Of a DNA stretch of 64,000 nucleotides, positions 43,694 to 52,606 are shown piece by piece. Every line of letters starts with the position of its first letter. The first letter of the stretch is position 1. The position numbers and the translations under genes were made by a program. The notes under the pieces were generated by a model. The model was given only the letters and a program-made list of their open reading frames with translations, ran no database searches and was not told the DNA's origin. The stretch comes from Kosakonia sacchari (GTDB lineage Bacteria; Pseudomonadota; Gammaproteobacteria; Enterobacterales; Enterobacteriaceae): positions 124,001-188,000 of the forward strand of contig FOAY01000005.1 in the NCBI GenBank assembly GCA_900109485.1, given 5' to 3'.

Positions 43694-44377
43694 TTACCCG
43701 TGCATCACCACGCTGTTTTCCACCGGTATGCGCGGCATGCGGGTATTAGCCGCAGCGGCGCTTTTATCGGCATAGCCAAACGAAATACCAAACAGCAGAC
43801 GATACTCGTCGGAAACGCCCAGCTCGGCGCGGATCATATCGGCGTGGAAACCGAGCATCGTTTGCGGAATACCGGCAAAACCGCGCGCGGTTAGCGACAG
43901 CAGAAAACTTTGCGCATACATGCCGATGTCCGATGCGACACGGATGTTATCGCCAAAAGAGGGCATAAACAGAAACGCGGCGTGCGGCGCATTAAAGAAC
44001 TGGTAGTTGCGCAGGTAGGCTTCTTTGCGGCGAACCTTGTCGTCGCGGTCAATGCCGATCGCCTCGTAGTAAAGCCGCGCCTGTTCGTACGCGCGTTCGA
44101 TGTAGTCGCCGTGGAAATCCTCATAAGAAAAAGTGAAATCCGGCGTCTGCAGCCCTTCCTGGTCGTTAGCCGTCATCATTTTCGCCAGCCGATCTTTGGT
44201 CTCGCCGGAAACCACATGCACGTGCCACGGCTGCGTGTTGCAGTTCGACGGTGAGTATTGCGCATCCTGCAATACCGCGTGAATCTGCTCATCTGTGAGC
44301 GGTGTGGGTAAAAATGCGCGAACGGACGAACGCAAGCGGACGGTTTCATCGAATGCTAAAACAGGGTTATTCATCAT
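43694..44377 (-). CDS. Nitroreductase-family flavoprotein
   Basis: The 227-residue protein is an FMN-dependent NAD(P)H nitroreductase-like enzyme: RSSVRAFLPTPLTDEQI (FMN phosphate-binding RxSxR region) near residues 16-32, PSNCNTQPWHVHVV near 43-56, and the C-terminal GISFGYAD. GGAGAG precedes the Met pair at 44374-44377. It is divergent from a LysR gene that probably controls it. Physiological substrates of such enzymes are usually quinones or nitroaromatics. Confidence 0.9.
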   Translation of the reverse strand: MMNNPVLAFDETVRLRSSVRAFLPTPLTDEQIHAVLQDAQYSPSNCNTQPWHVHVVSGETKDRLAKMMTANDQEGLQTPDFTFSYEDFHGDYIERAYEQARLYYEAIGIDRDDKVRRKEAYLRNYQFFNAPHAAFLFMPSFGDNIRVASDIGMYAQSFLLSLTARGFAGIPQTMLGFHADMIRAELGVSDEYRLLFGISFGYADKSAAAANTRMPRIPVENSVVMHG

Positions 44378-44470
44378 ACTCTCCGGTGATTATCGTTCTC
44401 ATAGGTTAGCGATGAACTCTGTGCGTAAAAACACTACAATGCGCTATGGACCATTGCGGATTACGCAAAG

Positions 44471-45433
44471 ATGAAATCACTTAGCCAGATTAGCGCCCGT
44501 TCGATGCACCTGTTTCTTGCCATTGTGCGTGAAGGGAATTTGTCCGAAGTGGCGCGGAACGAAGGGCTTGCCGCCTCGTCGCTTTCCCGCGTTGTTCAGC
44601 AACTGGAACAGGCGCTGGAAACGCAACTGTTGTATCGCAACACCCGCGCGGTGACGGCCACCGATGCTGGTCATATCTATGCCGAGGCTTTTCGCGTCAT
44701 GCTCCAGCAGCTTGCCGATGCGCAAACGCAGGTGGGCGAACGGCGCAACGAACCCGGCGGCCGCATTCGCATTAACGCCCCAACCTCCTTCGGTTTACGG
44801 CATATCGGGCCGCGCATCAGCGAACTGAGCGCGCGTTATCCGGCGCTGTACATCGAGCTGAACCTGAATGATGACTATATCGATCCCTTTGCCGATGGCA
44901 CGGATCTGCTGCTGCGCATCGCCTCGCTGAAAGATTCAGAACTGCATGGCCGTTTGATCGCCAGCCAGCGCTGTCATCTGGTGGCAACGCCCGCCTATAT
45001 TCGCCGTCACGGGCGGCCGGAATCACCGGAAGCGCTACAACATCATCAGTTACTGGCGTATCGCGGAAAAACGGGATTGCAGCGCTGGCGCTTTCAGCAG
45101 GGCGATCGGCAGTATCAGTTTTTCCCGCAGGCAAAAATTGTTTCTGACAATGCCGAATTGTTACTTCAGGCGGCAAGAAATGACGCAGGAATACTGCTTT
45201 ACCCGGACTGGCAGATAGGCGAGATGTTGAATCGCGGTGAACTGGTCGATTTACTGCCCGAATTTTCGCCAACTTATTCCGCCGAAGCGCAATCGCTTTA
45301 TTTGCTCTATCCCGGCGGGAAATACCCGTCGCTCAATACCCGCGTGGTGATCGATTTCTTACTGGCGAGTTTCGGTTCACCGCCCTACTGGCGCTATCTG
45401 CCGTCATCTTCCAGGAATATTCCAGAAGGTTAA
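44471..45433 (+). CDS. LysR-family transcriptional regulator
   Basis: The 320-residue regulator has the winged helix at about 8-66 (LSEVARNEGLAASSLSRVVQ) and an effector domain of the CrgA/DsdC-like type ending in a Ser/Pro-rich tail. It is divergent from the nitroreductase gene with 93 bases between, the common layout for LysR control of an oxidoreductase. Confidence 0.9.
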   Translation: MKSLSQISARSMHLFLAIVREGNLSEVARNEGLAASSLSRVVQQLEQALETQLLYRNTRAVTATDAGHIYAEAFRVMLQQLADAQTQVGERRNEPGGRIRINAPTSFGLRHIGPRISELSARYPALYIELNLNDDYIDPFADGTDLLLRIASLKDSELHGRLIASQRCHLVATPAYIRRHGRPESPEALQHHQLLAYRGKTGLQRWRFQQGDRQYQFFPQAKIVSDNAELLLQAARNDAGILLYPDWQIGEMLNRGELVDLLPEFSPTYSAEAQSLYLLYPGGKYPSLNTRVVIDFLLASFGSPPYWRYLPSSSRNIPEG

Positions 45434-45503
45434 TGGCTCCATAAAATCTTCACTTTTTTGGCGTGAAATCAGCGCCACGCAATAGCGCGTGTAAGGAAGT
45501 AAT

Positions 45504-45758
45504 ATGAAAAAGATTGCACTGATGTCCGCCATTCTGGCCGTGAGCTTCTCTTCAATGGTATTTGCTGACGATCGTCCGCCGGTACCGCAGGATCAATACC
45601 CGACCGGCGAACACCATAAAGGTGATAAGAAGCCGTCGCGCGAAGCTCCGCTGACGAAACACAAGGGCGATAAAGCGCCGCGTCATGATGAAAAACATAA
45701 CGACAAGCACAAAGACGATCACGGTAAAAAACCGCCGCTGCCGGAAGATAACCGCTAA
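45504..45758 (+). CDS. Small periplasmic His/Lys/Asp-rich protein
   Basis: The 84-residue product has a clear signal peptide with cleavage after MVFA (residue 21). The mature part is almost entirely Lys, His, Asp, Glu and Pro, with the repeated unit HKGDK and a His-rich run HDEKHNDKHKDDHGKK. It is probably disordered and could bind metal ions. It sits where E. coli has the small exported protein YncJ next to rlhA, but the sequence is not alike, so no symbol is given. AAGGAAG lies upstream. Confidence 0.75.
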   Translation: MKKIALMSAILAVSFSSMVFADDRPPVPQDQYPTGEHHKGDKKPSREAPLTKHKGDKAPRHDEKHNDKHKDDHGKKPPLPEDNR

Positions 45759-45760
45759 AA

Positions 45761-45787
45761 AAAACGGGTGGCTAAGCCACCCGTTTT
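45761..45787. terminator. Bidirectional terminator between the His-rich gene and rlhA
   Basis: AAAACGGGTGGCT and AGCCACCCGTTTT form a 13-base perfect stem with A and T ends that works in both directions; the two genes converge on it. Confidence 0.92.
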
Positions 45788-45788
45788 G

Positions 45789-47747
45789 CTATCTGTTTTT
45801 CGGTAACGTCTTCAGCAAATCATCCGGGCTGATGGACGCCACCACGCTGCCGGAGAGCGGCATCTTCAGGATGTGGTTTTTAATCTTCCCGATCACGTGC
45901 ATTTCGCACGGACGGCAATCAAATTTCAGCGTCAACACTTCATCGCCATGCACCAGTTGCATCGGCGTGGCGCGCCAGCTTTTGATATTGCCTTTCGCCT
46001 GTTTCGGGCACAGGTTGAAGGCAAAACGCAGGCAGTGCTTGGTGATCATCACCGGTACGTCGCCCTTCTCTTCGTGCGCTTCAAAAGCGGCATCAATCAG
46101 CTGTACGCCGTAGCGATGATAAAATTCACGCGCTTTATGGTTATAAACGTTAGCAAGGAATGAAAGATGCGTTTCCGGGTAGACCGGCGGCGGCGTGGCG
46201 ACTGCTTTACGGCTGCCGCGCTGGTAGTTAGCCAGACGCGCCTCTTCCAGCATCTCCACCGCTTCACGGCGCAACTGGTTAAGCTGACTGTTGGGCACAA
46301 ACAGCGCACCCGGCAGATTCACCTGAACTTCTTTGGCGTAGTAGCGGGTTTGCCCCAGCTTCATCAGGCCATCTTTCAGGTTATCCAGCGCTTTTTGCGC
46401 GTTGTTGGCTTCGTCGAATTGTCCTTCCAGCGTATGCGTCACCGACACGCCATCTTCGCTGGTCAGCGTTAACACCAGTTGCTCCTGCCAGCCGCCCAGC
46501 TCAATATCCACCGCAATACGGCGTTCGCTGGAGGTTTTCAGCAATGCCTGCTGCCAGTTGTGATCGAGGTTGCGGTTCAGCGGATGATGCGGACGCAGGG
46601 TTTTCAGCACGTCCGGCATCTCGTTCGGGAACACGCGGTAGCGGTTTTCCGCAGTTTTCTCGGCCACGTTGACGCGAAAACCGACCACTTCGCGTTTCAC
46701 CAGCACGTTCAGGCCATCACCGTTCGCCAGCGGCTCGGTGACTTCAACATCGAGATGATCTTTGCCCACTTTCAGCACTTCACCGACCGGCAGGCCGATA
46801 AATTTCGGTGAATCGAAGGCGCCGATATCGTCTTTGCGCGCATTAACAAAGTAGTCGGTGCTGCCGCGATGGAACGTTTTGTCCGTCGAGGGAATAAAGA
46901 AGTGCTCGGTACGCCCGGCGGAGGCGCGCGCGAGGTCGCCGCGATCTTCAATGATCGCATCGAGCATCTGGCGATAATGCGCGGTGATATTTTTCACGTA
47001 ACTCATGTCTTTGTAGCGCCCTTCAATCTTGAAGGAGCGCACGCCCGCGTCGATCAGCGCTGCCAGGTTGGCGGTCTGGTCATTATCTTTCATCGACAGC
47101 AGGTGTTTTTCATAGGCCACCACGCGGCCCTGATCGTCTTTCAGGGTGTACGGCAGACGGCAGGCCTGCGAGCAATCGCCACGGTTGGCGCTGCGCCCGG
47201 TTTGCGCATGGGAAATGTTGCACTGCCCGGAATAGGCCACGCACAGCGCGCCGTGAATAAAGAACTCGATGGTGGCATCTGTCGCGTTGTGAATGGCGCG
47301 GATCTGCTCAAGGTTGAGTTCGCGCGCCAGAACGATCTGGCTGAAACCCACATCAGAAAGGAATTTGGCTTTTTCCACGCTGCGGATATCGCACTGGGTG
47401 CTGGCGTGTAGCTCAATCGGCGGAATATCCAGCTCAAGAATGCCCATATCCTGCACAATCAGCGCATCAACGCCCGCCTGGTAGAGTTCGCCTATCAGGC
47501 GCTGCGCCGGTTCCAGCTCATCATCGTGAAGAATGGTGTTCAGCGTGATAAACACTTTCGCGCCGTAGCGATGGGCGAACGGCACCAGTTCGGCGATATC
47601 CTGCAGGCTGTTACCGGCATTGTGGCGAGCGCCAAAACCAGGGCCGCCGATATAGACGGCGTCCGCACCGTGCAGGATAGCCTCACGGGCAATGGCGGCA
47701 TCGCGGGCCGGGCTTAACAGTTCAAGATGATGGGGTTGCAGGCGCAT
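45789..47747 (-). CDS. rlhA: 23S rRNA 5-hydroxycytidine C2501 synthase
   Basis: RlhA (YdcP) is a U32-peptidase-family enzyme that hydroxylates C2501 of 23S rRNA using prephenate-linked chemistry. The protein is very close to E. coli RlhA along its whole length, with the U32 core SARDAAIAREAILHGADAVY-type start and the family motif EFFIHGALCVAYSGQC; cysteines of the C-rich cluster (CSQACRLPYTL and CLRFAFNLC) are present. Start 47747 (MRLQPHHLELLSP) aligns exactly with the E. coli N-terminus and gives 652 residues; the open frame up to 47795 is not favoured. It marks the right edge of the accessory stretch that starts after ydcR. Confidence 0.94.
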   Translation of the reverse strand: MRLQPHHLELLSPARDAAIAREAILHGADAVYIGGPGFGARHNAGNSLQDIAELVPFAHRYGAKVFITLNTILHDDELEPAQRLIGELYQAGVDALIVQDMGILELDIPPIELHASTQCDIRSVEKAKFLSDVGFSQIVLARELNLEQIRAIHNATDATIEFFIHGALCVAYSGQCNISHAQTGRSANRGDCSQACRLPYTLKDDQGRVVAYEKHLLSMKDNDQTANLAALIDAGVRSFKIEGRYKDMSYVKNITAHYRQMLDAIIEDRGDLARASAGRTEHFFIPSTDKTFHRGSTDYFVNARKDDIGAFDSPKFIGLPVGEVLKVGKDHLDVEVTEPLANGDGLNVLVKREVVGFRVNVAEKTAENRYRVFPNEMPDVLKTLRPHHPLNRNLDHNWQQALLKTSSERRIAVDIELGGWQEQLVLTLTSEDGVSVTHTLEGQFDEANNAQKALDNLKDGLMKLGQTRYYAKEVQVNLPGALFVPNSQLNQLRREAVEMLEEARLANYQRGSRKAVATPPPVYPETHLSFLANVYNHKAREFYHRYGVQLIDAAFEAHEEKGDVPVMITKHCLRFAFNLCPKQAKGNIKSWRATPMQLVHGDEVLTLKFDCRPCEMHVIGKIKNHILKMPLSGSVVASISPDDLLKTLPKNR

Positions 47748-47964
47748 ACAATCGTCGTTATCCATTATGTACAAAATGGCGGCTATTGTAGTCACAACCG
47801 GGGCGTTTCACCACCTGCCACAGGAGGAATTTGCGCCAGGTGATAATGCAATGTCGAAATTGCTATTTCCGCTGCGTTCCGCTTAACAGTAAGGTAGTGG
47901 CTCGGACATTCCTCGTCACGTTGTTAACCCGACATACTTCAGGTTGCAGGAACTGCACCCCGAA

Positions 47965-48558
47965 TTATTCAAGGTTGTCTGATTCGTTAATCGTCGTCGT
48001 TTTTGCCGCAGGCTTGCCTGCGGCTTTTTCTTTTGGGTAATGGATAAGCGAGTGGAAGTGCGTGGTTTGCGCCGTGCTGTTGCGGTAGGCGTGCGCTTCA
48101 TCCCCGGCAAAACGCAGACCGCAGCCCGCCACAACGCTTCGCCACTGCCCGTCTATGCACATATCCAGCACGCCGCTAATCACAATCACATGCTCGATAA
48201 CCCCGGCTTCGTGCGGCGTGGATTCGCTGATAGCGCCAGGCGCGAGATTAATCGAGAAGAGATCAAAGTGCAGTTTCTCATCCCACGGGAAAATCGGCGT
48301 GATTACCATCGCCTGCTGCTGTGGATCGTACGCCCGCGGCGTTTCCTCTTCCGGCGGCGCAATAAAGGTGGAGAAAGGAACATTCAGGCCGGTGGCGATT
48401 TTCCATAACGTCGACACGGTCGGACTGGATTCGTTGCGTTCTATCTGCCCGAGCATCGCTTTGGAAACGCCCGTCTCCTCTGCCAGCCGGGAAAGGCTCC
48501 AGCCGCGGCCCTGACGCAGGCTTTTCAGCATAGTTGCCAGATAAACGGTGAGATCCAT
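47965..48558 (-). CDS. sutR: XRE-cupin transcriptional regulator SutR (YdcN)
   Basis: The protein has an N-terminal helix-turn-helix of XRE type (about 10-65, WSLSRLAEETGVSKAMLGQIE) and a C-terminal cupin sensor domain. It matches E. coli SutR, which regulates sulfur-utilisation genes. The E. coli protein ends just after HFHSLIHYP (178 residues), whereas here the frame continues for about 20 residues (starting KEKAAGKPAAK) through a sequence that forms a perfect terminator-like hairpin. GGAGG precedes the ATG. It is divergent from the BenE-family gene, with repeated sites between. Confidence 0.9.
   Translation of the reverse strand: MDLTVYLATMLKSLRQGRGWSLSRLAEETGVSKAMLGQIERNESSPTVSTLWKIATGLNVPFSTFIAPPEEETPRAYDPQQQAMVITPIFPWDEKLHFDLFSINLAPGAISESTPHEAGVIEHVIVISGVLDMCIDGQWRSVVAGCGLRFAGDEAHAYRNSTAQTTHFHSLIHYPKEKAAGKPAAKTTTINESDNLE
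47999..48033. terminator. Terminator-like hairpin inside the 3' end of sutR
   Basis: GCCGCAGGC and GCCTGCGGC form a nine-base stem around TT, flanked on both sides by T/A runs. It lies within the last codons of sutR rather than after its stop. Confidence 0.6.
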
Positions 48559-48578
48559 TATTCCTCCTGCTTGCTTGT

Positions 48579-48623
48579 ACGCTATAGCGCACGATGCTAA
48601 ATTATTCGAATGCTATAACGCAC
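48579..48623. promoter_or_regulatory. Repeated sites in the sutR-benE intergenic region
   Basis: GCTATAGCGCAC (48581-48592) and GCTATAACGCAC (48612-48623) are near-identical repeats 31 bases apart, about three helical turns, between the divergent starts. They are the natural operator candidates for SutR. Confidence 0.65.
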
Positions 48624-48634
48624 AAGGAACGCCA

Positions 48635-49819
48635 ATGCGTCTTGCCTCGTTTTCCACAACCTCTTCGCTGCCGTTTACCAGCATTCTGGCGGGCTTCGTC
48701 GCCGTGCTGGTCGGCTACGCCAGCTCTGCCGCGATTATCTGGCAGGCGGCCTCCGCTGCCGGCGCGAGCCCGGCGCAAATCGCCGGATGGATGACCGCGC
48801 TTGGCTTCGGCATGGGCATCAGCACGCTGGCGTTGACGCTCTGGTATCGCATGCCGGTGCTCACTGCCTGGTCCACTCCCGGCGCGGCGCTGCTGGCGAC
48901 CAGCCTGCAAGGCGCAACGCCTGGTGAAGCGGTGGGTATCTTTATTTTTGCCAATGCGCTCATCGTGTTGTGCGGCGTCACCGGGTTATTCGCCCGGCTG
49001 ATGAAAATCATTCCGCACACGCTGGCGGCCGCGATGCTGGCCGGTATTCTGCTGCGTTTTGGCTTGCAAGCCTTCACCAATATTGAGGGCCATTTTGCGT
49101 TGTGCGGCAGTATGCTACTGGCCTGGCTGGTCTGTAAAGCCCTCGCCCCGCGCTATGCTATTGTTGCAACATTAATTATTGGCGCGCTGGTCGCCATAAT
49201 ACATGGTGACGTTGTCACGGAACGACTGGCATTTTCCGTCGTCGCTCCGGTTTACACCGCGCCGGAGTTTCGCTGGACATCGCTTATCAGCATCGGCATT
49301 CCCTTTTTTCTGGTGACGATGGCCTCGCAAAACGCGCCCGGCTTCGCCACGATGCAGGCTTCCGGTTACACCATTCCGGTTTCACCGCTGATTATTTTCA
49401 CCGGCGCGCTGGCGCTGCTGTTTTCGCCGTTTGGCGTCTATTCGATCTGTATTGCGGCAATTACGGCAGCCATTTGCCAAAGCCCGGATGCGCACCCGGA
49501 CGCCAGCAAACGCTGGATGGCCGCAGCGGCGGCTGGCCTGTTTTATCTGTTGGCGGGAATATTTGGCGGATCGATCAGCGGGTTGCTGGCCGCTCTGCCG
49601 TTGAGCTGGATCCAGACGCTCGCCGGGCTGGCGCTACTGGGCACTATCAGCGGTAGTCTGCATCAGGCGCTGGTTAAGGAAACGGATCGCGATGCCGCCA
49701 TTGTCACCTTCCTGGTGACTGCCAGCGGCGTCACGCTGCTGGGTATTGGTTCGGCATTCTGGGGATTAGTGGCAGGTGGAATCTGCTACGGCGCATTAAC
49801 GCTGGCGCGCCGCGCGTAG
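48635..49819 (+). CDS. ydcO: BenE-family benzoate:H+ symporter-like protein
   Basis: The 394-residue inner-membrane protein has 11-12 spans and matches the BenE/YdcO family, with the conserved GMGISTLALTLWYRMPVLTAWSTPGAALLA region around 48-78. Start 48635 is chosen because AAGGAA lies in front and it follows the operators; the open frame back to 48548 would overlap sutR. Benzoate transport is the family label, but no benzoate-degrading genes are nearby and in E. coli the substrate is unproven. Confidence 0.88.
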   Translation: MRLASFSTTSSLPFTSILAGFVAVLVGYASSAAIIWQAASAAGASPAQIAGWMTALGFGMGISTLALTLWYRMPVLTAWSTPGAALLATSLQGATPGEAVGIFIFANALIVLCGVTGLFARLMKIIPHTLAAAMLAGILLRFGLQAFTNIEGHFALCGSMLLAWLVCKALAPRYAIVATLIIGALVAIIHGDVVTERLAFSVVAPVYTAPEFRWTSLISIGIPFFLVTMASQNAPGFATMQASGYTIPVSPLIIFTGALALLFSPFGVYSICIAAITAAICQSPDAHPDASKRWMAAAAAGLFYLLAGIFGGSISGLLAALPLSWIQTLAGLALLGTISGSLHQALVKETDRDAAIVTFLVTASGVTLLGIGSAFWGLVAGGICYGALTLARRA

Positions 49820-50671
49820 CTGTGACGGCGTCAGCCCTTTTGCGGCTTTAAAGCGGTTGCTGAAGTGGCTGGCGGAACTAAAACCGCAGGCCAGAGCGAT
49901 ATCGGTCAGAGGAAGTGTGCTGTTGAGCAACAGATCGTTCGCCCTTACCATCCGGCGCTGCATCACAAACTGGTGCGGCGCAACGCCCATCGACTGGCGA
50001 AACATGCGGGCAAAGTGATATTCACTGAGCGCAACCTGCGCGGCCAGATCTGAGAGCAACAACGCCTGCGCCAGATGCGCTTCGATATAATCCAGCACAT
50101 TACGCAGCGCCACCGGTGCCAGACCGCCGTTCACCACGGGCAATTGCCACTGCACATTGCTGTAGTGCTGCACCAGATGCGTCAGCAGCAGTGTTGAAGC
50201 GGTGCTCAGCGTAAGCTGGTTGGCATTTTGCTGCCAGTCGCAATCCAGCAGAAACTGGCGATAAAGCGCGGTGATGCGCGCATCCTGCGAGAAGGTTTTC
50301 TCATCAAGGGTGAACGCGGCCGGGCTGCGATCCCAGACCCGCTCCCCGACGTCCCGCAAATGCTCATCGGTGCAATAAAGGTGGACGAAGGTCAAATCAT
50401 CGCGAATGTCCCACACCGATTCGCTCTCTTTCGGCATCAGGCAAAAACGATCCGGCCCGCCGCCGTTTTTCCAGCCATACGCGGTTTTGTGGTAGCTCTC
50501 GTAGCCATCGGCCACGTACAGGCTCAGCGTATGATGGTTGCAGTACTGCGTAATGTTGTCGCGTTTGTTCGACCAGACGGCCAGTTGAATGCCAGAGTGA
50601 AGCGCCACCGAATTGTGCAATACGGTGTTGTGTTTGCTCAGATTTTCAAAGGCTTCGTAGTGGTCAGACAT
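49796..50671 (-). CDS. AraC-family transcriptional regulator
   Basis: The 291-residue protein has a cupin-like N-terminal domain and a C-terminal AraC DNA-binding domain (LSDLAAQVALSEYHFARMFRQ and the second helix DIALACGFSSASHFSNRFK). Its 3' end overlaps the end of the BenE-type gene by 24 bases in convergent orientation. It is divergent from the EamA transporter gene, a likely target. Confidence 0.88.
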   Translation of the reverse strand: MSDHYEAFENLSKHNTVLHNSVALHSGIQLAVWSNKRDNITQYCNHHTLSLYVADGYESYHKTAYGWKNGGGPDRFCLMPKESESVWDIRDDLTFVHLYCTDEHLRDVGERVWDRSPAAFTLDEKTFSQDARITALYRQFLLDCDWQQNANQLTLSTASTLLLTHLVQHYSNVQWQLPVVNGGLAPVALRNVLDYIEAHLAQALLLSDLAAQVALSEYHFARMFRQSMGVAPHQFVMQRRMVRANDLLLNSTLPLTDIALACGFSSASHFSNRFKAAKGLTPSQLRAARQR

Positions 50672-50844
50672 TCGCGGAAATTATCATTGATCAACCAGAA
50701 CCCCAGTCTATGAATAGCTGAAGCCGGATTCCAGCGTTGTGTGAAGAAAAGCGCAAGAATATGCAAGTCCGGCGCAACCCCGTGCAATCGCCCCTGCCCG
50801 CGTTTTGCCACACTCAGGGTTCGTTTTTCGCATCGGAAATGACT

Positions 50845-51759
50845 ATGAACGCATTGCTGTACGGTCTGGTGGTGGTTATTTGGGGAACTACGTGGATTGC
50901 GATTTTTCTGCAACAAGGCCCGGTGCCCGCGCCGGTGTCGATTTTCTGGCGTTTTGCGCTGGCAACGGCGGCAATCATGCTGGTGCTGCTGGTTCGGCGC
51001 AAACTGCGTGGTTTACCGCTGCGCGATCACCTGTTTTGTCTGCTGCAAGGCAGTTGTGTCTTCGGCTTTAACTTCTGGTGTTTTTATACTGCCGCCGCGT
51101 GGATTAACACCGGGCTGGAATCGGTTATTTTTTCGATGGCGGTGCTGTTTAACGCCGTCAACAGCTATCTGTTCTTCGGGCAAAAACCGCCAGCGCGCTT
51201 CTTTGTTGCTGTTGCGCTGGGGCTAACCGGTATTGTGACGCTGTTCTGGGAAGATCTGATCACCAGCGGCTGGAGCAGCACGCTGCTGCTGGGCATTGGT
51301 CTGTCGGCGCTGGGGACGCTGGGCTTTTCGTTTGGCAATATGATAAGCCTGCGCCATCAGCGTAAAGGGCTGGAAACCCTGACCACCAATAGCTGGGCGA
51401 TGCTCTACGGCACGCTGATTATGGGCGCAATTGGCCTGCTGCGTGGCGACGATTTTACGCCGCAGTGGACGACAAGCTACCTCGGTGCGCTGGTCTATCT
51501 GGCGCTGTTCGGTTCGGTGATCGGTTTTGGCGCGTACTTTACGCTGGTTGGCCGCATTGGTCCGAGCAAAGCGGCGTACAGCACTTTGCTGTTTCCGCTG
51601 GTTGCGCTGAGCATTTCGACCTTTTACGAGGGTTACGTCTGGCATCTGAATGCGATTGCCGGTTTACTGCTGATCCTCACCGGCAATCTGGTGATGTTTA
51701 CCCGCCCGGAAAACTGGCTGGGCGGACGCGGTTTGCGGCGTAAAGCTAACGTTTGCTGA
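50845..51759 (+). CDS. EamA/DMT-family transporter
   Basis: The 304-residue inner-membrane protein has about ten spans in two EamA repeats (WGTTWIAIFLQQGPVP near the start; SAKAAYSTLLFPLVAL-like second-repeat motif GPSKAAYSTLLFP near 240). Start 50845 is chosen for GGAAATGACT upstream and for a typical first span; the frame is open to 50737. Such carriers export amino acids or metabolites. Regulation by the divergent AraC is plausible. Confidence 0.88.
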   Translation: MNALLYGLVVVIWGTTWIAIFLQQGPVPAPVSIFWRFALATAAIMLVLLVRRKLRGLPLRDHLFCLLQGSCVFGFNFWCFYTAAAWINTGLESVIFSMAVLFNAVNSYLFFGQKPPARFFVAVALGLTGIVTLFWEDLITSGWSSTLLLGIGLSALGTLGFSFGNMISLRHQRKGLETLTTNSWAMLYGTLIMGAIGLLRGDDFTPQWTTSYLGALVYLALFGSVIGFGAYFTLVGRIGPSKAAYSTLLFPLVALSISTFYEGYVWHLNAIAGLLLILTGNLVMFTRPENWLGGRGLRRKANVC

Positions 51760-52414
51760 TATCAAACATCGTGGCGTCGGTCGCCATATCGTCAACCACC
51801 TGTTTCAGGGAGTCGACGGTGACCTGCGCCTTTTCATTGCTCACATCTTTGCCCTCGCCTTTGCGCACGACTTTCAACACCGGCGCATTGGTTTGGGCGT
51901 CAATCAGCTCGCCTTCAAAGTAGAGATGCGTATTCATGGTGCGGTGGCCGGTTGCCATCTGCGTGCCCGCAACCACCATAGCCACCGGGATCACTTCATA
52001 GAACTGCAACCCCTGTTTGCTGGCGTCAACGCCGGTAATCGCGCCGCGGAAGATCAGGCTGTGCGCTCCCGGCGAAGTGACCAGCGGTTTGCGCGCTGCG
52101 GCAGCGGCTTTCAGTTTGCTGTTGGTGTAATTGAGTACGCCATCCAGCACCTGCTGATTCACCTGGTTGGTGGGTTTGGCTACCGGATAATAGGTTACCG
52201 GGTGATAAACAATGCTGTCATATTTTGCCGGGTCAAATCCCGGCGCCACCCAGCGCAGCACCGGTTTGCCGGTTGCTGAAGTGGTTTCCTGCAAGCCAGA
52301 ATAATCTTTCAAAAAGCCGGAGTATTTTTCCGGCGCGGTCACTTTTGAGGCACAGCCAGATAACGCCAGCAGACCGGTCAATACGGCAACGCTAACCAAC
52401 GCATGATTACGCAT
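51746..52414 (-). CDS. DUF3313 lipoprotein
   Basis: The 222-residue product has a lipoprotein signal with lipobox LSGC (Cys near residue 21) and matches DUF3313 family proteins in length and in the stretch FDPAKYDSIVYHPVTYYP. It is expected at the outer or inner membrane facing the periplasm; function is unknown. Its stop overlaps the end of the EamA gene in convergent orientation by 14 bases. Confidence 0.85.
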   Translation of the reverse strand: MRNHALVSVAVLTGLLALSGCASKVTAPEKYSGFLKDYSGLQETTSATGKPVLRWVAPGFDPAKYDSIVYHPVTYYPVAKPTNQVNQQVLDGVLNYTNSKLKAAAAARKPLVTSPGAHSLIFRGAITGVDASKQGLQFYEVIPVAMVVAGTQMATGHRTMNTHLYFEGELIDAQTNAPVLKVVRKGEGKDVSNEKAQVTVDSLKQVVDDMATDATMFDISKR

Positions 52415-52606
52415 AAGAAATTCCCTGTGAGTGCACGATTGCCATTAAGTTATAGCAAATGCATTCACAGTGCGGCGGGACAAAAAACCGCGCGAGATCA
52501 AAAGATTGCCCGACGAAGATAGTCCATTGCTCGTGTCGAATTGACCCACTACGCTGCCTGTGATTTTCTGTCTGGCGAGGGAACAACGACAGATAAAGAG
52601 GAAAGA

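Noticed and set aside
46869-47411. 180-codon plus-strand frame opposite rlhA
   Set aside because: Antisense shadow of rlhA, which matches its orthologue end to end.
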